Assembly: GCA_950295325.1 (NCBI GenBank)
Contig: OX485803.1
Coordinates: forward strand, 20,832,001-20,896,000
Length of the DNA: 64,000 nt
Source: Polytrichum commune
Taxonomy: Eukaryota; Streptophyta; Polytrichopsida; Polytrichales; Polytrichaceae
Reading direction: 5' to 3'
Under the pieces are notes generated by a model. The model was not told the DNA's origin. It ran no database searches and saw only the letters and a list, made by a program, of their open reading frames with translations. The first letter of the stretch is position 1. Each line of letters starts with the position of its first letter. The position numbers and the translations under genes were made by a program. Positions 10,705 through 22,158 of this stretch are shown piece after piece.

Positions 10705-11682
10705 TTGTTATGCCTCGGTGGGACGACCCCACCTAAACCCAAAACCGGCAAGGACCCACTCCAGTGGGGTAGGCTAGAGTCTCCCGAGAATTGGCATCCT
10801 CTAACTAGACTGCAAAGGTCGTAGCTCTAGAGGGTGTGGCGACTCTATTCGAGTATGGAATCTCCATAGCTTCTACACCAATTGCCATCTTTGGGTTTGT
10901 GCTACATACTAGATCTACCCAAAACATGGGATAAGTTTACTATCAAAAATTGTAAGACACACTCCAAACTTATGGTTTAAGAGATTTTGCTATGTGTTGC
11001 AAGCATGTCAACATGAGCACCTAGAAAATCTCCACTAGGTTTGAAAGACAAGCCTCCACCTTCTCTAGGAACTTCAACGGATGTGGGCTTGCCTCCCGGG
11101 GCGGCATGCGCCATAGCAATGCAGATCTCTCATCGTCGCTCCACACCCCATTACCTCTTAGTCTTAAATTTTGATGGTGGGGATCCTTGTTCTCTTCAGT
11201 GAAGGTAAAGGGTGGAGGCAACCTGGAAGGTGAGAGAAGTTATATGTCCAAAGCAACTCACCAACATACTACATTTTTGCAAACTATGTTTCAAGGGTGT
11301 GTTGTTCTTTTGCACTTCTAGCTTCATATACCTCACTATTAATCGGCTTATATGTGCCACACTTGCATATATTGTATCACTTCAATAAAAAATGGCACCT
11401 AGCCCACAACACCGACGACATGTTGCATCCATATGAGTTCAAGAGCATAAGGAATCACATTGACACGGCAAAATCCTAAGAGATAACCAACCAACAACAA
11501 CCAAGGAAGTTGCAGAAGCCCACAACTCCCAAATCCACAACCATGACTCACATGTGCCCCATAGCCAAGTCAAAAATTTGCAAGTTCAATTTCAGGAGGG
11601 GAATGCTATTGCATGAGCAAGTTCATGTTTAGGTGTTCCATCTCCATGGTGTAGGGCCCCATTCCCACAAAAAAGATATGCA

Positions 11683-11683
<1 letters not shown>
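10705..11683. other. No supported gene
   Basis: Contains a GGGACGACCCCACC / CCACTCCAGTGGGGTAGG patch at about 10721-10775 and scattered short frames, including a 66-aa minus frame at 11021-11221 with no recognisable motif. It may be further LINE-derived sequence, since it directly follows the ORF1-like frame, but nothing decisive is visible. Confidence 0.3.

Positions 11684-11718
<35 letters not shown>
11684..11718. repeat. Poly(A) tract, A35
   Basis: An uninterrupted run of 35 A. It could be the 3' tail of a retroposed sequence lying to its left on the plus strand, but no body or target duplication was found. A related A-rich (AAAAAAAT)n tract lies at 12259-12291. Confidence 0.9.
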
Positions 11719-11719
<1 letters not shown>

Positions 11720-12542
11720 CAAATTTTTCCCAAGGGATAGATAAACTTTTTTACGAGTTGTCCAACTTGCTCCAAAAAAAGGCGGGGAATGAACCTTGAA
11801 AATGAAGTACACAATAATTTTTTTTCTTTCGAATACATGGTACCATATAATAAACCACAATACTAAAACTTATAACTTCCTTTATGTATCGGACTAACTT
11901 CAAACACAACAAGTTTATAATTCTTTTATATTTTTAATGAATATTCACAATAATGTGGATATATTAGCTAAGGCCAAGCCTACTAGGTGGTCATAAGCAA
12001 GCGTGTGCATAAAAATACCTAAAATAAGATGGAATAAAAAGAAATGCAAGGCTTAGAAGCCCAACCCATAATGCCCATAACCTACACTTGAGCCAAACCC
12101 CATAAAATCTAGGGCAGGCACCTAGAGGTTTTAAATCCCCTACTAAATGAATGTAAATAGAATGCTACATGCAAGGTACAAACCGATTTGCTTGTTGTTC
12201 CACCTTTCATATGGAAGAATTTACATAGGTAAAGCTTAGTAGGGAGCCTTAGCTGCCACCAAAAAAAATAAAAAAAATAAAAAAAATAAAATCTATGATC
12301 AAGCCTATGCTTAGCTAAATACATGCATGCATAAATCATGCTTACATTTCATAACCCAATTTGTGGATCAAGGATTAGTGGCACCCATGTGAGTTGAAGG
12401 TGAAAATGCAACAAACCCTTGACAAATTGTTTTTGTATATAGAATATGATGATTTTTTTAATATGTAATTGACTAATTGGGAATGGAATATTGAGGATGA
12501 TGGAAACTGTGTGGATGGATATCCAAGGCTAAGGACCATGGA

Positions 12543-12842
12543 TGTAAACAAGTTGATCGATGAGAAGTGAGATAAGTATTAAAAGAGAGGTGATCGTACA
12601 ATGTAATGATTGATTGATAGATAGATAGATAGATAGATAAGGAAGCTTCAGTCTACATTTAATCAGAATTGAGACTTCTAAAAGCATATGTTAAATACTA
12701 TAGATAGATAGCTAGAAGGCTTGGGGAGAGGAGAACACATGTATTATGTTTTGCATGTGTCTCTAGGTTGGGAGATGAGCCTCTAGATTGAAACTTGAAA
12801 TTATGAACAATTGAACTTGCGTGAATATAGAGACATGTTTCA
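12543..12842 (+). repeat. 5' LTR of the gypsy element
   Basis: TGTAAACAAGTTGATCG...GAGACATGTTTCA. Blocks shared in order with 19286-19484 include GATGAGAAGTGAGATAAG, GGAAGCTTCAGTCTA and GAGCCTCTAGATTGAAA. It is followed immediately by a primer-binding site. It is about 100 bp longer than the 3' copy because that copy lacks the middle part (about 12678-12760 here). A GATA tetranucleotide run lies at 12615-12640. Confidence 0.75.
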
Positions 12843-12846
12843 ATTT

Positions 12847-12858
12847 TGGTATCACAAC
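12847..12858 (+). other. Primer-binding site of the gypsy element
   Basis: TGGTATCACAAC begins four bases after the putative 5' LTR end. The first eight bases match the complement of the 3' end of initiator tRNA-Met used by most plant LTR elements. Confidence 0.6.
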
Positions 12859-13167
12859 ATTGTGTTTTGTTGATTTGCATAGTGCTGTGTTGTGCTCATG
12901 AGTTTTGGGTATTGTTGTGATTTGCTTTAGCACCATGGGTTCTATCGCAGTGCTCCACCCAAAAAATCAAAGAGATGGGGTTCCCAACTCGAAGTTGTTG
13001 TCTCAGCCAATTCTTGATGAATCTCCCAAGCCGTTGTCATTGCTATGGAGAAACATACATACAGTTGTTGAACAAATTTTCAAATATAAAATAAAATAAA
13101 ACTAAAAACTAAATGTCCATGTCTTCTTCCTCTTTCTCTTTCTTTGCCCACTCCTCATGTCCTGCTA

Positions 13168-13169
<2 letters not shown>

Positions 13170-13204
<35 letters not shown>
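13170..13204. repeat. (GA)n microsatellite
   Basis: About 17 uninterrupted GA units. Confidence 0.95.
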
Positions 13205-13208
<4 letters not shown>

Positions 13209-13626
13209 TCTATGCTTACTTTCAAGCTTAGTCACTTCTTAGCACACATGTTTATGCAAAGATCATTCCATTTCTCCTACATATATGTGTATCCTTCAAT
13301 ACCCGGGAGGGTGGGTGGGACCATCCTTCAAGGAAAATTTGTGTCTAACTATCTTCCCTAACTTGGTGCTTTCTCACATAAGTTTGTCTCCTCAAAGGAA
13401 ATAATTATAACCTCAATCATCAATCTAGTAGGGTTTTACCCTCTTTATACTTAGGTAAAGTGTTGTGCTAAACATGTTCAAGTTCAAAAATGTGTGCAAG
13501 ACATAATCAATAGAGCTTCAAATGTCTATCTTAAATCCATATGCTTTGTATTCTAAATTGTGCAAAATACCTAAGCAACATACAAATCATTTTTTGAAGA
13601 AAAACGAGATACAAATTTTAATAGTG

Positions 13627-14707
13627 CTACCAAATTTGTGAAGGGTCTGTGTAAAACCAATTTTTGGACCATCGCCTGTCCGAATAAGGCTATTAGCCTA
13701 TTTTGACGACTTTCATTTGGCAATTGACGGTTGAACTTCGTCTGGAGTCGATGAAGGGGGCGATTGTCGTTCAGAAGCGGTTACGACAGCTAACCGACTC
13801 GTCACCTCCTTCGCCGATAAGGAGGAGCCGGCCATCAGCAACCACGGGCTATTATCATTTTGCAAAATCTCACATAGTCTCAAGTTTAGCATAGAGTTAG
13901 CAATAGTCTTAGCAGGCGTAACACTCAGTGATTGAGTGTCGTCGTAGTTATATCCCAGAGCGAGAGGCTCGGAGGGATTGGCCATAGGCAGAGAATCGAG
14001 GCACTCAAGTGTAGTAGTGTCTGTGAACTTTGAAACAGCAAAGATTGAAAGGATTCAAGAACATTGATTGGATTATTACGGAAGAGAAAATAAATTGTGA
14101 CATTGTATGTCTGTGTGTAAAATGTGGAATCAGTGAAGTGAGTTCGTCAGTAGCATTGTCCGAGCGAGGCAAGTAGTCTGACAGAGTGATGTTATAGCAA
14201 GATCAGGCAAATAGGCTGATAGGAGTTTGCATTGGAATATGTCAAAGTCGATTAAGGGCGAGTTGGCGGAGAGGAGTAAAAGGGCTATTGACGGAAGGAT
14301 GCTTAGTCGTAGGAAGAGCCGAAAGAGTCTGAGTGTATGTGAAGTATGAGAGAATAGAGGCAATACTCTGAGAGGAAGTCAAGATGTGGCAAAGTAAACT
14401 TACCCTGAAGGGGTGTTGACGTAAGACATGAGCCTGTCGAAAAGAAGGCAAGTTGTTAATGAACTCAGTCGGAGAGGCTGAGTGGGCAATAAGCTTAGTC
14501 TTGGGCAATTAGCCGAGAGCAGCGAATGCTGGCAATTAGCCAAGAAGGACGAGAGCCATAGTCTCGGGAAAAAGTTGAGAGAACTCTCAGTAAGCTGAGT
14601 AGCCAGCCGAGAGGGCAATAGCCGTTACAGAGAGGCAGACAGAGAGCAAAGAGAGGGGCTATCGCCTAGGCACGGGCTGTTACTTTACTGGCCATTAGCT
14701 GAGAGAG

Positions 14708-14749
<42 letters not shown>

Positions 14750-15130
14750 GGACTAGTAGCCAGCGATGGACATGGAAGGACTAGAGGCAGGCCATAAGCT
14801 GTCAAGACATAACCTTCCCGAGAAGGAGATATTACCGTATTGGAGTAAGACTTTACCAACCACATGACATGATTAGGTTCAAACAGATTAAAGCCTTAAG
14901 GAAAGAATATAGCCTAGCTGTTGATGTATTGAATTTCATATTAACAAGTGGATGATTGCCTGAGATGAGTCACCAGATGATCGAAGATGAAGGTGGTGAC
15001 TTGAGTTATGTGAAGACATGCATGATGGTTGTAAGTTGAATTAAAAAGGAATTAAAAATGATTGAATTACCGCAATTGTGAATTATGTTGCTCTAAGACG
15101 ATGCGGTTACTAAAAGACATTACCCCGGAC
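13627..15130. other. GC-richer segment of unknown origin within the gypsy element
   Basis: Composition shifts sharply to G-rich, and degenerate words such as GGCTATTAGCC, GGCAATTAGCC, GGGCAATAGCC and GGCCATTAGCTGAG recur about every 50-150 bp. No convincing coding frame exists. It begins near TGTGTAAAACC, like an LTR start, but I could not define a matching CA end or a target duplication. It sits where gag should begin, so a foreign LTR-type insertion is likely. A (GA)n run lies at 14712-14748. Confidence 0.4.
14712..14748. repeat. (GA)n microsatellite
   Basis: About 18 GA units, imperfect only at the left edge. Confidence 0.95.
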
Positions 15131-15679
15131 TTCGGTCTTGACAAATTGCCAAGGACAACTTGCCAAGCTTTTGAGCTTCACGACTGAAATAGGTCAAAAA
15201 CATAGAGTGATAGAAACTTTCCCTGAAGATAGGACGGAATCACTCACGACTAGAGAAGCACAAAGAACCATAAGAGGGGAGAATAAGTGGAATAATGAAG
15301 GAATGAAGAAAGAAAGACCCTAAGATGTTATTAAGAACCTTAATCCAATGTGACATTAACCCTTATAGACACTATCTCAGTCTTCCTGGAGACTTTGTTC
15401 CCTGGGTTTTGTTGTTTTGAGCCATAGCAAAAACTTACTACAGTCTGCCTCACATGTGCTCTCTCTCTCTCTCTCTACACACACATACCTTCTTATTATT
15501 TTAGTGTAAATGAATCCACACATGTGACAAAAATAACCTTAACATAAAACTTACTTTGGGGTTTGGTATAATCTACTTGACAAGCATCCACCTATTATTC
15601 CACTGGAGAATTAACCTCAAGTCTAAGACAATTTTATCATTCTTATATAGGAATTGTGGAGAATCTGTTTGATGAGGAG

Positions 15680-16620
15680 TTTCAAAGAAAGAAAATTTGA
15701 GGATGGTTTCTTTATTGTTGAGAGATCAAGTCCATCATTGGTGGACTTGGGTTAAGACCAACAAAGGTCTAGTGGAACACAAAGGTCAAAGAGTTGTTCT
15801 TAAACTATCTTTTACCATGCGACCACATTCAGATGATGAAATAATATCTAAAAGACTTCAAACATGGTGCATTATCAGTTTGAGAGTACAAAGACATGTT
15901 TGACAAGTTGGTCAAATATTTCCCAAACTTGTCCGACAAAGACAAATAAACCTTCTTTGTTATGCGTATCCAATGTTCAATTAAAAATGATGTGAAGGCT
16001 CAAAGAAAAGACCTATAGCATGGCCTTAACATTTGAGGCTAAGAATTTAAGGTTTGCTAGAAAGAAGAATTTTCTTTTGATGTCTCTCGTAGAGATCATA
16101 TGAATGGGAAAATAACTTGGAAATTGGAAGAGATCCCCAAAGATTTCCACATCTTGAAAGAAAAAAAAATGCTTGACCCAATGGGAACTTAGTTACAAAG
16201 ACCAAGCAAAATATAGAAAAAAAGGTTTGTGTTATAATTGTCACAATTTGGGGCATCTTGTTAAGGATTGTTTGCGACCAACTAACAAACATCCTAAATA
16301 ATCAACAACATTGGTGCTAAAACAATGAACTCTAATCGTGTCCAAGGGCAAAGAGGTGGTTCGTGTGTCTACTGTGATTTTGTGAGGAACGGATAGTGAG
16401 TAAATCTACAATGCTTCATGTCAATGGTATCATTGGTAACTACTCAACTTCTATGTTGATTAAATCAAGGTCAACCCATAACTTGATGCCGTCAAAGTTA
16501 GGATTGCCAATCATCCAGATAAAACCTTGGAAGGTTTTTCTTACCCAATGGTGGGTTGATCCCAACTCATTTTTTATTGTTGCAAAACCCTATGGTGTTG
16601 CAAGAAATGCATAAGAGTGC
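15680..16620 (+). pseudogene. gypsy gag C-terminus and protease remnant
   Basis: LLLRDQVHHWWTWVKTNKG at about 15700-15765 resembles the tryptophan-rich core of retrotransposon gag. After frameshifts a zinc knuckle CYNCHNLGHLVKDC (CX2CX4HX4C, all ligands present) is encoded at 16230-16271. The protease that follows reads VNGIIGNYSTSMLIKSRSTHN at about 16415-16480. The aspartyl protease signature Asp-Ser-Gly has become Lys-Ser-Arg, which removes the catalytic aspartate. In the intact family gag packages RNA and the protease matures the polyprotein. Here no continuous frame remains. Confidence 0.75.
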
Positions 16621-16979
16621 AAAAATTTTAAAGTTTGGACATGGATTCAATACAACGTTGTATTGGGAAAGTCGTGGCTCAATGTTGTAGATGCATGGAT
16701 TGCTTGCAAGCATGGAGATGTTCATGGTAACTTTTTTGACAACAAACCATTCAAGATTAAAGGTAAAAGAACTCAACCTAAGATACCTTTTAGTTATATG
16801 ACATGCATAAAATGATGTTCAAGAAGGAAGTTTTTCCTTGAACAAGAAGTCTTTGCAATTGATAATTGTAAATTTTTAGATGAATTTGAACCGGATTGCA
16901 AAGATCCATAGTTGTTGAGGATTTTCTTGCAATTCATCATGATATTTTCCTTGAAGAGTTGTCAAGGATGCCTCATGAA

Positions 16980-18190
16980 AGGCAAGTAGATCATGGTATC
17001 GAATTGATGCCCAAGGTGACACCTATAACAAAGATACCTTATAGGCATTCCTTTAAGAAGAATGTTGAATAAAAACTCAACTAAAAGACTTGTTAGATAA
17101 AAGGTACATTAGTCCTAGCAAATCTTTGCAATGTGTTGGTGTATCATTCCAAAAGAAAAAAGATGGTAGTTCGAGACTTTGTGTGAATTATAGTGGTCTA
17201 AATAAATTTACCATCAAGATTAAGTGCCCATTGCCTATTTTTGATGGATTGGTTGATCAATTGAGTGGGGCCAAGAAGTTTTCAAATTTTGATTTGAAGA
17301 TTGGAAACAATCAAATTATAATCAAAGATTGTCACATTAAGAAAATGGCATTTCATAGGGATTTTGGTCATTATGAATATATGTTAATGCCTTCTGGACT
17401 TACCAATGCACCTACTACATTTATGTTATTTAAAAAAATAAAAATAAGGTGGAATATAAAGAACATCTTCAAAAGGCATCCAAAGTTTTGAGAAGACAAG
17501 ATGTTGTATGCTAAGAGAAGCAAATGCTATTTTTTCTCCATACTCATATTATATACTTTGGACTTGTGTTGTTTGATGAAGGTGTCTCAGTTGATCCTTA
17601 AAAAATCAAGACTAAGATCAAATGCTTTTGGGGTTGGCTGCTTACATAAGGAAGTTTGTGATGGATTTTGCCAATATTGCAGGCCCATGACAATTTTGTT
17701 GAAGGGTATTTTTGAGAAGATCACTTGGATTATTGACTGTCATGCAAGCTCTAAGGCTTTGAGAATAGCTATGATAGAAGCCCCAATTTTAAGGAGTATG
17801 GATCCCTAAAAGACAAGTTGGTCTTCCGCATATGCAACTGTGATGGCTACATGTGTTGTAGTGATGCAAGAGGGCATTGTGATTGGTTATGAATCCAAAC
17901 AATTAAACAATGTGTAGTTGAATTGTCCATTTCATGAAAAAAATTTGTTAGCGATACTTCACCCATTGAAAGTTTGGCATCGTTATATATATTAGGTAGT
18001 GAATTTAAGGTTGAGAGTGATCATTGTTGTTACAATTTCTAACCAATCAAGCTAATCCAAATTGAAGACAAAGTTGTTGGATGGAATTGATGCAAGATTT
18101 CATTTATGAGATCCTATGTCAAGGAAAAAAAACGTGGTGGCGGATTTTTTGCCACGTAGATTGTTTGTAAAATTTGTATTTATGCTTGAT
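16980..18190 (+). pseudogene. gypsy reverse transcriptase and RNase H remnant
   Basis: QVDHGIELMPKVTPITKIPY near 16985 is the RT N-terminal box. The 133-aa frame at 17090-17491 carries VSFQKKKDGSSRLCVNYSGLNK, PLPIFDGLVDQLSGAKKFS and GHYEYMLMPSGLTNAPTTF, the conserved RT blocks. The next block should hold the F/YxDD active site, but it is deleted at about 17430-17450, and sequence resumes at KEHLQKASKVLRRQD and YAKRSKCYFF. RNase H-like pieces follow: GIVIGYESKQLNN at about 17876 and MSRKKNVVADFLPRR at 18116-18160, separated by stops. Loss of the catalytic aspartates means no activity. Confidence 0.85.
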
Positions 18191-18289
18191 AACCTCAAGT
18201 TATTCCTTGTTATGATGTGTTCTTCTCTATTCCTTTTGAAAGTTTGTCAGAAGAATCTAGGACACAAGAGGAAATTGATAATATTTTTG

Positions 18290-19260
18290 TCAATGTCCTA
18301 GATGTGGGAATTTTATATTATAAGTCTAGAATTTGTGCTCTAGGCGTATGTTATTGGAAGAACATCCTTCATGATTGTCATGATATTCTTATCTCATGTT
18401 ATTTGGGATTTCCAAAAACATACAGAGCAATGAAGAAATATTATTTTTGGCTTGGGTTGAAAAGGGATGTGAGACATTATGTCGAGAGTTGTTTCTTGTG
18501 TCAAACAAATAATGTGGAACAAGTGAAACATATAGGGCTAGTGCAACCTTTGGCAATTTCTATTAGTAAATGGGAGTCTATTTCAATGGATTTCATTGTG
18601 AATTTTCTTAGGTCCCAAAAAGGTTTTGATAGCATTCTAGTAGTCATTGATAGATTGACTACGATGGCTCATTTTATACCAATTGTGACAACTGGGACAA
18701 CTTTGGGGGTAGTTGAGTTGTTTGTTAAAGAGGTATGTGTGAATAATGAATTATAGAATAGCTAATTTGTGACAGTGATACAAAAATTCACAAGTGAATA
18801 TTTGAAATATTTTCTCAAATTGTGTGGTACCGAAATCAAATTGAATTATGCATATCATCTAGAAACGGATGGACATACTAGAAAACCAATAAGAGTCTTG
18901 AGGACAAGCTCATAATGTATGTTGGGGAAAGTTTTGGAATAAGTGGTGGACAATATAAAAATTTGTCTCCTAGATTTTGTGGTCCGTTTCAAACTCTCAA
19001 GAGAATTGATCAAGTGGCACATACATTGGACTTGCCTAAGGACTAGAAGATTCATAATATTTTCATGCAAGTTTGTTGAGAAGATACGTGTCCGATTCCA
19101 ATCATGTACTTCTATATTTACCTCAGGTGAAATGTTGGTTGAACGTGAAAGGATTTTGAAGGTGGATTTACAACACCTCATGAATAGGTCATTCATGAGA
19201 TTTTTTATCGAGTGGAAAAAAAAATCATGAGGATGTGACATCGTGGGAGATAGAGATTGA
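18290..19260 (+). pseudogene. gypsy integrase and chromodomain remnant
   Basis: The frame 18217-18756 gives the zinc-binding arm (HDCHD, then CFLCQTNN, with one expected His lost) and the core start WESISMDFIVNF with the first catalytic Asp, followed by SILVVIDRLTTMAHFIP. After a stop at 18754 the second Asp (CDSDTK) and the Glu (AYHLETDG) are readable in shifted frames to about 18870. At 19140-19250, ERERILKVDLQHLMNR then FFIEWKKKSHEDVTSWE is a recognisable chromodomain tail, frameshifted at the A9 run near 19220. In the family this domain steers integration towards particular chromatin. Confidence 0.8.
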
Positions 19261-19285
19261 GTTCATAGAATTTTTGGTCCATGTA

Positions 19286-19484
19286 TGTAGACAAGTTAAT
19301 GGATGAGAAGTGAGATAAGAATTATCTATAGAAGAAGGAGGATCATACAATGAAATAATCTATGTATATAGATAATGAAGCTTCAATCTATATGTAGTAA
19401 GATATGAGACTTAAGTTGGGATGTGAGCCTCTAGATTGAAAAATGTGAACAATTTAACATGTTGAATGTAGAAGGTACATTACA
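19286..19484 (+). repeat. 3' LTR of the gypsy element (internally deleted)
   Basis: TGTAGACAAGTTAATGGATG...GGTACATTACA, matching the 5' LTR at both ends but lacking about 100 bp of its middle. The right boundary is approximate. Confidence 0.7.
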
Positions 19485-19548
19485 TGATCCCAAAGTTAGC
19501 AGCATAGATCTTAGATGTGTCTAGTGCGATTGACTCGGGTGCAACGGC

Positions 19549-19676
19549 ACAAACCTATAGGTGGTAGGTTCTAACCACATTCCTCAAATGGGTCCCACGG
19601 AACCAAAGTCATGTGGGAGGGGCAAAAGAAAATCATTACAACATGTTTAAAAAACTTGCCTCCTATAGGTTTGTGG
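19549..19676. repeat. Short inverted-repeat element (~128 bp)
   Basis: CACAAACCTATAGG at 19549-19562 is repeated in perfect inverse as CCTATAGGTTTGTG at 19663-19676, with partly complementary flanks. It resembles a small MITE or foldback sequence. No target duplication was established. Confidence 0.45.
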
Positions 19677-20570
19677 TTCATTCATTTCAAATGTGTCCCG
19701 TGACTTGTGAGAGCAATTCAGAGTTTTGGAATCTAAATCCAATGTCAAATTAACTTCAAAATGTAAGCTTGCCAAGCATTTTGTTGGATGAACATGCAAT
19801 GCATGCAATAACTCCCTCTCACAAGTGGAAGGGAGTTGACATGGACGCGGGTTCATGACGTCTATGCAGATTCATCTATTGGGGCTAAAGGGGCTATATA
19901 CAAAAACAAATCCCCTAAATGTGGAGGGCATGTTCAATGCAATTAGAAATTGTGTGCGGTCTAAACACAATATTATGATACCTCGAATATACGAAGCATT
20001 TCCCATCGACCAAATTTTCTAGTGTTAATTTGCCCTGATATTACAATGACAACACTCATAATGTGAAATTTTTAGGCCTAATTTGTCATATAATATAGGT
20101 AATTAAAGTGTGCATGTGGTAGGACTCATCCTAGGATTTGTCTTGGGATTGAGGAGTATATGGTGGATATATCAATGGGTTACCTTAGGTTAATTGTTTA
20201 AAGCCTTGGTTTGAAAATAGAGGTTGCATTTTTTGAGTCTTTGGATTTGGGTGGAGGTTGAAGGGTTTAGGAATTGTTGGATCTGGAGAAGTATTAGGAA
20301 GTTGTTCGTTTCTCTTCTTGATTCAAAAATTTCCTTCACACTTGAATCTCACATCTCTTCATATTGGAAATTTTAGTCCTTGCCAACCTATACTCCCAGA
20401 TTTGCCCATGCCACTCTTCAATTTCTTGGATTCAAAGGTGATGGCAGTCATGAGTAGTGGTTGCTTTTCATTTCGGTTATAATTCCAACAATTTCAGTGT
20501 TGATGAACACGTATGCATACAAAACAACTTGCACATAATTTGGTAAGCACAAACTTCCTCTGCATTGGTT
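19677..20570. other. No supported gene
   Basis: A 74-aa plus frame at 20258-20482 has no recognisable motif. It may be the eroded N-terminal part of the pogo-like transposase that follows, but nothing in it supports that directly. Confidence 0.3.
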
Positions 20571-21555
20571 ATGGCACAAGAAGATGTTCATAATATGAAT
20601 GAGAATAGTTCATTTTATGAGCCCCAACCAAACAAGACACTAGCACAAGTAAACGTTCGTGGGCACAAAACTTAAAAGGACCATTTTGGTCTTGCTCTTG
20701 TTGTAAACACAATAGGCACCGACAAGTTGAACCATGTGATTTTTTTACAAATTTCTATGCCCAAGATGCTTTGGAAGGTGGTTGCCAATAGATTATGTGT
20801 GGTGTTTGCAAACCAAATGGCTTGTATGACATCAAATGTATTTTGAGAGTTGGATGATGCACATTTCAAATCTCAAAAGCAAAAGGTATTATTAATTATG
20901 GACAATTTTTCTACCTATTCCCCATAAGCATGTTGTTAGGGGTGAATCGTATTTTTTCAACCTTATAATTCAACAATATTATTATTGCTTTCTACCTAAT
21001 GTTACAAGTGTGGCACAACCCTTGGATCATGGAAGAATTGCTTCATTCACAATTCAATATGAGAAGAAGTTTTTAGAATGGTTTCTCTCTTGTTTTGATT
21101 CTTCTACTACTCACCATGACTTCATGATAATTGTGCCTAATGTAAGGCATGTTTTTATGTGGTGCTCTCAAGTGAGCACAAAGATGATTCCCCAAATTGT
21201 TCAAACCAAACTAAAGGATGTCCAAGATTTTACCTGGAGACAAGAGTACCGATTTTGCCAATGGATGATGAACGTGAGAAATTGAAAATGAAAGAAACAA
21301 CAAATGAATTGGCAATTCTCATTATTATTATTTTGAATCTTGGAAGTGAATAAATGCCTAATGAAGAATACGTACGGTTGATAAGAGAGGGAATTGTTGA
21401 TGCATAGAACAACATGGTTGAGTTAGTGGATTTGGCATGGGGTAGAGAAATTGATTTGGGTTTAGATTTGAATGAAGAGTCAATGGAGGGGAATGATATG
21501 GATGACCAACCAACACCAATAGTCAAGCTTCCTCAAGCCCATGATTATATCTAAG
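20571..21555 (+). pseudogene. pogo-like (DDE_1/CENP-B-type) transposase remnant
   Basis: From ATG at 20571 the frame reads VHNMNENSSFYEPQPNKTLA, then LALVVNTIGTDKLNHV, MACMTSNVF, KVLLIMDNFSTYSP, and after a break NVTSVAQPLDHGRIASF. This is the succession of blocks of Tc1/mariner-superfamily pogo/Tigger transposases: NMDET box, GTxK box, WMTS box, LLxDN box and QPLDQG box. The first catalytic Asp (NMDET) is Asn here (codon 20598-20600). The second (20901-20903) and third (21025-21027) are kept. In-frame stops at 20673, about 20850 and 20920-20950 and a frameshift disable it. An acidic tail (GREIDLGLDLNEESMEGND) continues to about 21550. TIRs were not identified. Confidence 0.8.
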
Positions 21556-22029
21556 TACTATCAAATTTTGTAGTGGAGCATCCTTTGGAGTTTTTGATTG
21601 TAGATGTAATGAACATGAAATCATTTATGGATAAGTTGAACAAGATGTCAATTTCCAACATCAACAAACATCACCAGAAGACAACAGATTCTTACTTTTG
21701 TAGTGTGTGATATGGTGAAGACATCATCATGGGACTATATATATAATTCCATAGTGTGACACTGTGAGGATTTTGATTAATAAAAAATATCCTTTCATAC
21801 TTATGTATCTTCATTGTGTATACATAATGACATTTTACATTGAAATAGGCCATCTTCTCGAAAAACCTCGACAATACAACATTTGAGGCTAAAATGACAA
21901 ATTATGTTGAATATGACATTCGGATAATACGATAGTTTCTTGCACAACCAAACGCGACCTATTAAAGGGGGAGAACAATACTTGACTAATCTAGGGTCTT
22001 CGGTTACCATTTTCAGAGTCAAACCTCTA
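21556..22029. other. No supported gene
   Basis: AT-rich sequence containing repeated words shared between 21830-21960 and neighbouring stretches. No frame or RNA motif is supported. Confidence 0.3.
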
Positions 22030-22158
22030 CCATAACAATGTTATGTGGGACTGACATTATTATATGGAATATTCCTTGAAACCCCCACATTCAAATTAAG
22101 TGTGGGAATATCAAGGAATATTCCATATAACACTGTCAATCCCGCAAAACATTGTTAT
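22030..22158. repeat. Near-perfect foldback hairpin, 60-bp arms
   Basis: Arm 22030-22089 (CCATAACAATGTT...CCCACA) and arm 22099-22158 are inverted copies matching at about 52 of 60 positions, with a loop of roughly 10 bp. Transcribed from either strand it would form a single long hairpin of primary-miRNA-like size. A palindromic MITE is equally plausible. No target duplication was recognised. Confidence 0.7.

Larger units (their letters stand above)
12543..19484 (+). mobile_element. Degenerate Ty3/gypsy chromovirus-type LTR retrotransposon
   Basis: Short related LTRs at 12543-12842 and 19286-19484 enclose a tRNA-Met-type primer-binding site and, in the order gag zinc knuckle, protease, reverse transcriptase, RNase H, integrase and C-terminal chromodomain, a broken polyprotein. 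That domain order with a chromodomain defines the chromovirus branch of Ty3/gypsy. Ends are approximate and no clean target duplication was found. The stretch 12.86-15.6 kb does not read as gag and probably includes later insertions, notably 13.64-15.13 kb. Many stops, frameshifts and a deletion over the RT active site show that it is long dead. Confidence 0.85.
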
